Source: Nocardia yamanashiensis NBRC 100130 (GTDB lineage: Bacteria > Actinomycetota > Actinomycetes > Mycobacteriales > Mycobacteriaceae). From it: a DNA stretch of 64,000 nucleotides. The DNA lies in NCBI RefSeq assembly GCF_001613325.1, contig NZ_BDCD01000011.1, forward strand, positions 310,001 to 374,000, in the 5' to 3' direction. A model generated the notes under the pieces. That model had not been told where the DNA came from. It searched no databases and saw nothing but the letters and a program-made list of their open reading frames with translations. Within the stretch, counting starts at the first letter, position 1. Each line of letters begins with the position of its first letter. A program made the position numbers and the translations under genes. Positions 36,209 through 42,808 of this stretch are shown here, piece after piece.

Positions 36209-37119
36209 TACGACCCGCTGCCGCTCGACTTGGAGCCGAGCCCGCCGCGCTGGATGGTGGTGCCGCTCTTGGTGGTGATGCTCGCGCCCTTCGGTTTCAC
36301 CGTCGTGCCGCCGCTGGGCGCCTTGCCGACGGTGTTGCTGCCGCCGCCGTAGTAGTACCGGTACTGGCCGCCGTTGAAGATGTAGATGCCGCCGCCGTGA
36401 TACGTGCCGGAAGTGCCCGAGGCCGTGGCCTTCTGGCAGTTGTCGTCCGGCACGATGATCTCCTGATCGTCGTGGTCGGCGGTGATGGTCTGGCCGTTGC
36501 CGAGGCTGACCACCTGCCCCTTCTGGGCGATGATGGTGCAGTAGGCGGTGACCTCGGGCGCGGTGAGCGCGCTGTAGGCGAGGTAGCCGCCGCCGACCAG
36601 GCCGGCCACGCCGACCACCGCGATGCCGCCGATCAGCAGCTTCTTGCGTTTCTTCTTCTTGGCCTGGGCCGCTTCGGCTTCCGCGCGTTCCTGCTCCTCG
36701 GCGCGCTTGCGGGCCTTGTCCCGGGTGCGGGCCTCGGCCACCGTGGGCGGACGCGGCTGGGTGATCCCGGCCTCCTGACGCGACATGCTGCCGCGCCGGG
36801 GTGCGGGCGGGGGCACGGGAGTCGGCAGGCCGGGCAGCGGCGCGGTCGGTATGCCGGGCATGCCCGGGATCGGCTCGGTCGGTGTGGCGAAGCCTGGGGC
36901 GCCGGGTGTGGCGACGCCCGGAGTGGTGGGCGCGCCGGCCGGCGGCGTGCCGGGCGCGGCCGGTGCCGGAGCGCTCGGCGTCGCCTCTTCCGGCGGCTTG
37001 TGCTCGGTTTCGGTGGGCCCGGTGTCCGCGGCGCTGATGCGCGAATCGTCCTCGGCGGGACCGTTTTCGGAGGGGCGGTTCGGATCGTCCGGTTTACCGC
37101 CGAAGCGTTCAACGGCCAA
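36208..37119 (-). CDS. Single-pass membrane protein with Pro-rich N-terminus and Gly-rich RGGxG C-terminal tail
   Basis: The 303-residue protein has four parts. Residues 40-108 are rich in Pro, Ala and Gly-Pro repeats (TPGAPG, PGMPGIPTAPLPGLPTP). A charged Lys/Glu coiled segment (125-160) leads into one transmembrane helix (161-185). The extracytoplasmic domain has Cys194 and Cys228. The C-terminal tail is HGGGIYIFNGGQYRYYYGGG followed by TTIQRGGLGSKSSGSGS. The RGG-x-G end resembles the DUF1190 proteins YgiB/YjfM of E. coli (TRGGFGES), which are also encoded next to a YgiC-type ligase. The tail may be the ligase's substrate. Confidence 0.7.
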   Translation of the reverse strand: MAVERFGGKPDDPNRPSENGPAEDDSRISAADTGPTETEHKPPEEATPSAPAPAAPGTPPAGAPTTPGVATPGAPGFATPTEPIPGMPGIPTAPLPGLPTPVPPPAPRRGSMSRQEAGITQPRPPTVAEARTRDKARKRAEEQERAEAEAAQAKKKKRKKLLIGGIAVVGVAGLVGGGYLAYSALTAPEVTAYCTIIAQKGQVVSLGNGQTITADHDDQEIIVPDDNCQKATASGTSGTYHGGGIYIFNGGQYRYYYGGGSNTVGKAPSGGTTVKPKGASITTKSGTTIQRGGLGSKSSGSGS

Positions 37120-37146
37120 CGATCGACTCCTTGAACTCTCCGCGCA

Positions 37147-37428
37147 CTAACGCTCCTCGAATCCGCTCATTCCGCCCTGTGGGGTGCCCCAGTCTTCCAC
37201 AACCAGATCCACCCGCCCCGGAGTATTCCCGGAACGTAGCAGGGTGAGCAAGGATTCGCAGTCCGCCCGCGCGCCTTCGGCGATCACGTGCACCCGGCCG
37301 TCGCGATGGTTGCGCGCGTACCCGGTGAGCCCGAGTTCGAGGGCTCGCGACCGCGTCCACCAGCGGAAACCAACCCCTTGGACGGTTCCGTGCACCCAGG
37401 CGCTGAGCCGCACCGGGCCGCCCGTCAT
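37147..37428 (-). CDS. acyP: Acylphosphatase
   Basis: The 93-residue acylphosphatase hydrolyses carboxyl-phosphate bonds. [14 protein letters not shown] carries the catalytic Arg in the phosphate loop, and [16 protein letters not shown] the catalytic Asn. ATG 37428 overlaps the osmC stop by four bases. In M. tuberculosis acyP (Rv2922A) lies between osmC and smc; here the osmC-acyP pair is flipped and smc is far away. Confidence 0.93.
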   Translation of the reverse strand: MTGGPVRLSAWVHGTVQGVGFRWWTRSRALELGLTGYARNHRDGRVHVIAEGARADCESLLTLLRSGNTPGRVDLVVEDWGTPQGGMSGFEER

Positions 37429-37889
37429 TCGTCGATCTTGAAGGTCAGATTGACGGTGGTGCCGGCCTTCAGCGTCCGCCCCACGGTGCACACCCGGTCG
37501 ATGGACCGCTGCGCCGCGACCATCAGCCGCTCCCGGGTCGCCTCGTCCAGCTCGCTGAGATCCAGCTCCAGGACCTCGTTCAGCTCCGGGTACACCTCGT
37601 TCTCGCGATCGGCGTCGCCGGAAACCCGCACGGTGGCATCGAAGCTGTCGCCCAGCTTGCGCGACAGCGTGAAGTCGGCGCTGAGCCCGGTGCACCCCGC
37701 GAGCGCGATCTTCAGCAGCTCACCCGGAGTGAACGCGCCCGGCACGCCCTGCGAGGCGATGAGCACCTCGCCGCCGCGATTGTTGCGGCCGGTGTAGGCG
37801 CGAGTCCCGGTGCGCTCGGCCCACAATTCCACCGGTTCGGCGGATACGGCGGGTGCGGCGGTCTGCGGTGCGGCGGTCTGCTCGGACAT
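37425..37889 (-). CDS. OsmC family protein (organic hydroperoxide/osmotic stress)
   Basis: The 154-residue OsmC/Ohr-fold protein matches the M. tuberculosis Rv2923c position. [23 protein letters not shown] contains the first redox Cys. The second is in [15 protein letters not shown]. The start at ATG 37889 is nine bases after GGGAGG; a GTG six bases earlier is less well spaced. The first 20 residues are Ala/Gln/Thr-rich and likely disordered. It is translationally coupled to acyP. Confidence 0.88.
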   Translation of the reverse strand: MSEQTAAPQTAAPAVSAEPVELWAERTGTRAYTGRNNRGGEVLIASQGVPGAFTPGELLKIALAGCTGLSADFTLSRKLGDSFDATVRVSGDADRENEVYPELNEVLELDLSELDEATRERLMVAAQRSIDRVCTVGRTLKAGTTVNLTFKIDE

Positions 37890-38122
37890 AGCCACGATCC
37901 TCCCATTTGCTCGATGCGACCGGCACGAGGGTCATCCGTACATAGCGGACGTCACCGGCGAACCGGACCAGCGACGGAACCTGCTGCCCCGCCGCCTGTA
38001 CCGGAACGCCCTTGCCGACGGCCGAATTCCGCGGCGGTAGCCCAGCTCACACCCACCGAAAGCGGCCGACGCCCCGAACCCGACAAGAGCTGGTGCTCGG
38101 TGGGCGATGGTCGAGAGCAGGC

Positions 38123-38797
38123 TCAGGGCACCAGGTCGGCTATGACCTCGGGCGTGAGGGACTTCAGCCCGTTGTCCGCCACGAGGGCGGCCAGGGCCAG
38201 CGCGTCGGCGGCGGGTGGGTAGCGCGGATGAGGGACGGCGATGACGGTCATGCCGGCCGCGGCGGCGGAGCGCAGGCCGTTGCTGGAGTCTTCGATCGCT
38301 ACGCAGGCGGACGGGTCGATGCCGAGACCGGCCGCGGCGGCGAGGTAGCCGTCCGGGGCGGGTTTGCCGCGTTCGACCTCTTCGGTGGAGACGGTGGTGC
38401 GGAACAGGTTTCGCACGCCCATGTGGTCGAGGACGACATCGATGAGGCGGCGCGGGGAGGAGCTGGCCAGGCCGAGGGGATAGGCCGCGCCGAGGCGGCG
38501 GACCGTGTCGGCGGCGTCGGGCATGAGGGGGAGGTGGTCCGCGTAGCGGGCGGCCATGCGGGTGATGACGTCGTCGGCCACCTGGTCGGGGGTGCGCTTG
38601 CCGTCGAGCAGATCGGCGCTGAGGTACTCGGCCCATTCAGCGGTGCTCATGCCCATCAGGCGGTCCTGGGTGTCGGACAGCCAGCGGCCACCGAGCTCGT
38701 CGATGTAACCGCGCCGCACCTCCTCCCAGATCGGTTCGGTGTCGATGAGTACGCCGTCCATATCGAAGACGATGGCTGCTACGGGCATAGGTCCCAT
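38123..38797 (-). CDS. HAD superfamily hydrolase (beta-phosphoglucomutase-like)
   Basis: The 224-residue haloacid-dehalogenase-type phosphatase/mutase has motif I FDMDGVLIDTEP, motif II GLASSSPRRLIDVVL, motif III with GKPAPDGYLAAAAGLG, and motif IV VAIEDSSNG. A four-helix cap sits between I and II (subfamily IA, GS-like). The substrate is probably a small sugar phosphate. Possible starts are ATG 38797 and ATG 38788. Residues before these to 38818 are not family-like. It stands alone. Confidence 0.88.
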   Translation of the reverse strand: MGPMPVAAIVFDMDGVLIDTEPIWEEVRRGYIDELGGRWLSDTQDRLMGMSTAEWAEYLSADLLDGKRTPDQVADDVITRMAARYADHLPLMPDAADTVRRLGAAYPLGLASSSPRRLIDVVLDHMGVRNLFRTTVSTEEVERGKPAPDGYLAAAAGLGIDPSACVAIEDSSNGLRSAAAAGMTVIAVPHPRYPPAADALALAALVADNGLKSLTPEVIADLVP

Positions 38798-38845
38798 CGT
38801 CGCCGATAGCCTGCGCACGGAGCCCGGCGACCCGGCCTACGCACT

Positions 38846-38890
38846 GGCCGGTCCGATGACGCCACCCCTCCGGGAGTCATCGGACCGGCC
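38846..38890 (-). terminator. Stem-only terminator downstream of the mycothiol-type operon
   Basis: GGCCGGTCCGATGAC (38846-38860) and GTCATCGGACCGGCC (38876-38890) form a perfect 15-bp stem, 18 bases past the end of the minus-strand gene at 38909. No T run is present. Confidence 0.6.
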
Positions 38891-38908
38891 GGCCGCGCTC
38901 TCAGCGAG

Positions 38909-39577
38909 TCAGCGAGGCGGTGAGTCGGAGCGCGTGGGCGCGGGGCGCAGTCGTGCGGCCAGGATTTCTGTGCCGGGTCCGGTCACCCCATCGAATCCGG
39001 CTGGGCGGCAGGTGATCAGGAGCAGCAGGGCGAGCATCGGGCCGCGGATTTCCGCGCCGGTGCCGTGGGTCCACTCGGTGTCGGTGGCGACCAGGCGCAG
39101 GCCGTCGAGTCGGTGGCGTTTCCAGAGTGGGAGTGCCACTTCCACGGCACGGTCGGCGCCGGCGGCTGCGGCCTCGGGGGTGACGGGCAGGGTGCGGCCG
39201 AGGGGGATGGCGATGTCTTGTCCGTGCACGATGGTGTCCATCACGATATTGCGATAGTTGGTGAGCTTCGGCAGTTTTCGTGACGCCGCGTGCTCGCGCA
39301 GTAGCGCTGCCGGGTCGAACCCGGGTTGTTCGGCGAAATGCTGGGTCAGGATGTCGACCAGGCGGTTGTAGTTGCCGCGTGCCCGGATCATGAACGGCAC
39401 CAGCGCGATCAGCGGCGGCGCGATGGGCGTTCCGGCGACGTGGGCGGCGACCGTGCGCACCGTCCAGCCCCCGCACAGCGACGGCGTCTCCCACTCCTCG
39501 GGCGTGAGGGTGTCGAGCAGGTCGGCGATGGCGAGCCGCTGCTGTGCTATCACCTGCCAGCTTGTTTCGCGGTCCAT
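38909..39577 (-). CDS. Maleylpyruvate isomerase / DinB-fold family protein (putatively mycothiol-dependent)
   Basis: The 222-residue helical-bundle protein resembles the TIGR03083-type actinobacterial families. The N-terminus RLAIADLLDTLTPEEWETPSLCGGWTVRTVAAHVAG is the hallmark, with the metal-site His in VAAHV. A second part is NIVMDTIVHGQDIAIPLGR, with its His. Related enzymes such as mycothiol-dependent maleylpyruvate isomerase use mycothiol and a metal. ATG 39577 follows GGAGG with eight bases spacing. It is 20 bases downstream of the DsbA-like gene and probably co-transcribed. Confidence 0.82.
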   Translation of the reverse strand: MDRETSWQVIAQQRLAIADLLDTLTPEEWETPSLCGGWTVRTVAAHVAGTPIAPPLIALVPFMIRARGNYNRLVDILTQHFAEQPGFDPAALLREHAASRKLPKLTNYRNIVMDTIVHGQDIAIPLGRTLPVTPEAAAAGADRAVEVALPLWKRHRLDGLRLVATDTEWTHGTGAEIRGPMLALLLLITCRPAGFDGVTGPGTEILAARLRPAPTRSDSPPR

Positions 39578-39597
39578 GACGGTTACCTCCGGGGAAG

Positions 39598-40257
39598 TCA
39601 ATGGAAGTCGAGCACCGGACGCCGAGTTCGCTTGAGCTCGAAGAAGTCCGGATAGGCGGACAGGGTGCGCACGGAGTCGAACAGCGCCAGCGCGGCGGCT
39701 CCGCGCGGCACCGAGGCGAGCACCGGCCCGAAGCAGGCGTGCCCGTCGATGCACAGCACGGGTGTGCCCACATCGGTCCCGACCGCGGCGATGGCCGCGT
39801 CGTGGCTGGCGTGCAGTCCCGGGTCGTAGCGGTCGGTGCGGCTCGCGGCGGTGAGGGCGGCGGGCAGTCCGGCTTCGAAAAGCCCGGCGGCGACGGCCTT
39901 GTCGAGCAGTTCCGACCACGGTCGCGGGTCGGCGCGCCCGCGCAGCACCACATCGGTGTGCTCCGGGGTGAACAGGAATCCCGCGGTGGCGCTGTAGAAG
40001 TCGCGCAGCGACTCCGCACCGTAGAGCTGATCGACCGCGGCGGCGATGCGGGTGACGTCGGTGGCCCGGCGGATCTGCCGGTGCTGGTCACGGGGTAGTT
40101 CGCGGCCTCGGTTCAAGCGCGCCAGGCTCATCAGCCGCAGCCGGAGTTCGAGGGGCCGCTGCCGGGCGACTTCACCGAGCCAGCGATAGGCGATCCAGGT
40201 GTAGGGGCAGGCCGGGTCGACGAAGAGTTCGACGGGGCATTTGGTGGGTGCCGACAT
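39598..40257 (-). CDS. DsbA-family oxidoreductase (mycothiol-dependent nitroreductase Rv2466c-like)
   Basis: The 219-residue protein has a thioredoxin fold with a helical insert. It resembles M. tuberculosis Rv2466c, a mycothiol-dependent reductase: FVDPACPYTWIAYRWLGEVA, VGTDVGTPVLCIDGHACFGPVL and YPDFFELKRTR match in order. The active site here is CPYT (Cys17 to Thr20) instead of CPWC. The resolving cysteine is absent, implying a monothiol mechanism with mycothiol. It is divergent from the MarR gene over two operators. Confidence 0.85.
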   Translation of the reverse strand: MSAPTKCPVELFVDPACPYTWIAYRWLGEVARQRPLELRLRLMSLARLNRGRELPRDQHRQIRRATDVTRIAAAVDQLYGAESLRDFYSATAGFLFTPEHTDVVLRGRADPRPWSELLDKAVAAGLFEAGLPAALTAASRTDRYDPGLHASHDAAIAAVGTDVGTPVLCIDGHACFGPVLASVPRGAAALALFDSVRTLSAYPDFFELKRTRRPVLDFH

Positions 40258-40274
40258 CGGGTGCCTCCCGTAGG

Positions 40275-40318
40275 ATTAGTCAGCGTGTCTGACTAATATA
40301 GTCAGAGAGTCTGACTAT
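40275..40318. promoter_or_regulatory. Twin MarR operators between the DsbA-like and MarR genes
   Basis: Two near-identical palindromes lie in tandem. ATTAGTCAG/CTGACTAAT around CGTGT spans 40275-40297, and ATAGTCAG/CTGACTAT around AGAGT spans 40298-40318. Their centres are 22 bases apart, two helical turns, so two dimers would sit on one face. The position 15 bases before the MarR start and 18 bases before the divergent gene fits autoregulation and joint control. Confidence 0.85.
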
Positions 40319-40332
40319 CGTCAAGGAGTGGA

Positions 40333-40770
40333 ATGGCCGCCGATGAGATGAACGTGGGCCTGCTGATGATGATCGCCCACCGGTCCATGGAGACCCGGAT
40401 CTTCGATGCCCTGGCCGAATCCGGGCACGGCGACATCACCCTCGCGCAGGGCCGGCTGGCCGCGCAGATCGATCCGGACGGCACCCGGCTGACCGAGCTC
40501 GCCGAGCGCGCGCGCATCACCAAGCAGACCGCGGGCTTCCTGGTCGATCAGATGGAGCGGGCCGGTTATGTGGAGCGCGTGCCCGACCCCACCGACGGCC
40601 GCGCCCGCCTGGTCAAGCTCAGCGCGCGCGGCCAGGCCATGGCCGATTTCTCGAACCGCATCGCCGCCTCGATCCAGGACGAATGGGCCGCGCACCTGGG
40701 CCCGAAACGCATGGGGCAGTTGCGCGAAGCCCTGACCCGGCTGCGGGAGATCGCCGACCCGTACCTATGA
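40333..40770 (+). CDS. MarR family transcriptional regulator
   Basis: The 145-residue winged-helix protein has helices of the dimer interface at both ends. The DNA-binding part is IDPDGTRLTELAERARITKQTAGFLVDQMERAGYVERVPDPTDGRARLVKLSARG, in which the wing DPTDGRARL is typical. MarR proteins release DNA on binding phenolics or on oxidation; this one has no cysteine, which argues against thiol sensing. ATG 40333 follows AAGGAG. The twin palindrome upstream is its likely operator. A P450 follows 137 bases on. Confidence 0.9.
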   Translation: MAADEMNVGLLMMIAHRSMETRIFDALAESGHGDITLAQGRLAAQIDPDGTRLTELAERARITKQTAGFLVDQMERAGYVERVPDPTDGRARLVKLSARGQAMADFSNRIAASIQDEWAAHLGPKRMGQLREALTRLREIADPYL

Positions 40771-40907
40771 CGCTGTCCGCCATGTCTACTCACTGACGCG
40801 GTGTCCATTCACTGAGACGGTTCGCCCGAACCCCCGCGCGAACCACGACCGGTCTCTAGCGTCGGATTCGGCAGACGAACACGCGCAAGTGAATACCGAG
40901 GTGGGCC

Positions 40908-42101
40908 GTGAGCACGGTCAAGGACATCTACGATCCGCAGCTGTATGTCGACGGTCCGATCCACGAGATCTTCACCGAACTGCGGAGCACCCAGCCGGTG
41001 TACTGGCAGGACATGCCCGGCGAACCCGGCTACTGGGCGATCCTCAAACACGCCGATGTGGCGCACGTGGCGCGCAATCCGGTGCTGTTCTCCGCCGAAC
41101 GCGAGGGCGTCATCCTGGAGAACCAGCCCCCGGAACGGCTGGAGCAGACCCGCAACATGCTGCTCATGATGGACCCGCCGCGCCACACCGACTACCGCAA
41201 GCCCCTCGCTGAGCATTTCAAGGCCCGCGTGGTCGGCGAGATGGCCGACCGCATCCGCGAACTCACCCGGGCGCTGCTCGAAACCGCCGACGGCGACGTC
41301 GAATTCGTGCACGATATCGCCGGCGTACTGCCCAGCCAGGTGGTCGGCGGCCTGTTCGGCATTCCGGCCGAGGACTGGCCCAGCCTGCGGCAGTGGGCGG
41401 AACAGTCGGTGAGCCAGCAGGATCCGGACCTGGTCGGCGATTTCGACGCCACCGCCGAGGTCACCAAGATGGCCATCTACGCCATCCAGTTCGCCATGCG
41501 CCGCCGCACCGAACCGCCCGCCGCCGATCTCACCTCGCTCATCCTGGCCGGCAATTTCGGCGGCAACCCCATGTCGGACTTGGAGTTCGGCAGCTTCTTC
41601 ACCCAGCTGGTGACGGCCGGCAACGACACCACCAAGACTATGCTCTCCTCCGGCCTGGAACTGCTGCTCCAGCATCCGGACCAGCTGCGGGCGCTGCGCG
41701 AGCACCCGGCCCTCATCCCCGGTGCGGTCGAGGAGATCCTGCGCTACGCCAACCCGCTGCACTACTTCCGGCGCACCGCCACCGCCGACACCGAAATCAA
41801 CGGCGTCCCCATCAAATCCGGCGACAAGGTGGCCATGTGGTACACCTCCGCCAATCGCGACGAGGACGTCTTCGCCGACTCGCAGACCTTCGACATCCGG
41901 CGAAATCCCAATCCGCACCTGTCCTTCGGCCTGGCCCAGCACTTCTGCCTGGGCGTGCACCTGGCCCGCCTGGAAGGCCGCATCTTCTTCGAGGAACTGC
42001 TCAACCTGTTCCCGGATATCGAGCAGACCGGCGAATCCCGCCGCATCCGCTCGAACCTCAACAACGGCCTGAAATCCCTGCCGATCCGCCTGTCCCGCTG
42101 A
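40908..42101 (+). CDS. Cytochrome P450
   Basis: The 397-residue soluble bacterial P450 has the I-helix oxygen-binding AGNDTTKT, the K-helix EEILRY (ExxR) and FRRTATADTEINGVPI. The haem loop is HLSFGLAQHFCLG with Cys347 as ligand. The loop has Ala-Gln where FGxGxHxCxG normally has Gly before xHxC, a small departure. No ferredoxin or reductase gene is adjacent. The start GTG 40908 lies shortly after GAGGTGGG. The substrate is unknown; the MarR gene upstream may be related. Confidence 0.9.
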   Translation: MSTVKDIYDPQLYVDGPIHEIFTELRSTQPVYWQDMPGEPGYWAILKHADVAHVARNPVLFSAEREGVILENQPPERLEQTRNMLLMMDPPRHTDYRKPLAEHFKARVVGEMADRIRELTRALLETADGDVEFVHDIAGVLPSQVVGGLFGIPAEDWPSLRQWAEQSVSQQDPDLVGDFDATAEVTKMAIYAIQFAMRRRTEPPAADLTSLILAGNFGGNPMSDLEFGSFFTQLVTAGNDTTKTMLSSGLELLLQHPDQLRALREHPALIPGAVEEILRYANPLHYFRRTATADTEINGVPIKSGDKVAMWYTSANRDEDVFADSQTFDIRRNPNPHLSFGLAQHFCLGVHLARLEGRIFFEELLNLFPDIEQTGESRRIRSNLNNGLKSLPIRLSR

Positions 42102-42106
42102 GGCTT

Positions 42107-42808
42107 TCAGGCCTGGAAGCGATAGCCCATACCGGCCTCGGTGAGCAGATGCTTCGGGTTCGAGGGATCGTCCTCGAGCTTGCGGCGCAGCTGGGCCAGA
42201 TAGACGCGCAGATAGTGGGTTTCGGTGGCATACGCCGGACCCCACACCTCGCGCAGCAGTTCGCGGCGGCCGACCAGCTTGCCGCGATTGCGCACCAGCA
42301 TTTCCAGCATGCCCCATTCGGTGGGGGTGAGGTGGACGGTCTTGCCGTGCCGGGTAACCTGCTTGGCCGCGAGATCCACTGTGAAGGACGGCGTTTCGAC
42401 GACCGGTTCGGCGGTCTCGGTGGTGGTGGCCGAGCGGCGGACGGCGGCGCGCAGGCGGGCCAGCAGTTCGTCCATGCCGAAGGGTTTGGTGACGTAGTCG
42501 TCGGCGCCGGCGTCGAGGGCCTCGACCTTGTCCGAGGAGTCGGTGCGGGCGGACAGCACGATCACGGGGGTGGTGGTCCAGCCGCGCAGGCCCGCCAGCA
42601 CCTCGATGCCGTCCATATCGGGCAGGCCGAGATCGAGCACCACCACGTCCGGGTGCTTCTCGGCGGCGGCGCGCAGGGCGGCCGCGCCATTGGCGGCGGT
42701 GGTCACCTCGTAGCCGCGGACCGACAGATTGATCCGCAGGGCGCGCAGAATCTGTGGTTCGTCATCGACGACCAGGACTTTGATCGGCGCTGCCGCCGGA
42801 TTGCTCAC
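42107..42808 (-). CDS. kdpE: Response regulator KdpE
   Basis: The 233-residue OmpR-type regulator has a receiver domain with Asp15/Asp16, phospho-acceptor Asp59 (VVVLDLGLPDMDG) and Lys in TKPFGMDELLAR. The C-terminal winged helix is LTPTEWGMLEMLVRNRGKLVGR and THYLRVYLAQLRRKLE. It is partner of KdpD, whose stop overlaps its start by four bases, and activates kdpFABC under potassium limitation or osmotic stress. Confidence 0.95.
   Translation of the reverse strand: MSNPAAAPIKVLVVDDEPQILRALRINLSVRGYEVTTAANGAAALRAAAEKHPDVVVLDLGLPDMDGIEVLAGLRGWTTTPVIVLSARTDSSDKVEALDAGADDYVTKPFGMDELLARLRAAVRRSATTTETAEPVVETPSFTVDLAAKQVTRHGKTVHLTPTEWGMLEMLVRNRGKLVGRRELLREVWGPAYATETHYLRVYLAQLRRKLEDDPSNPKHLLTEAGMGYRFQA

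Noticed and set aside
36785..37150. Plus-strand frame of Gly/Val-rich sequence resembling a PE_PGRS-like repeat
   Set aside because: It is the reverse complement of the Pro-rich segment of the minus-strand membrane protein and lacks an initiation context.
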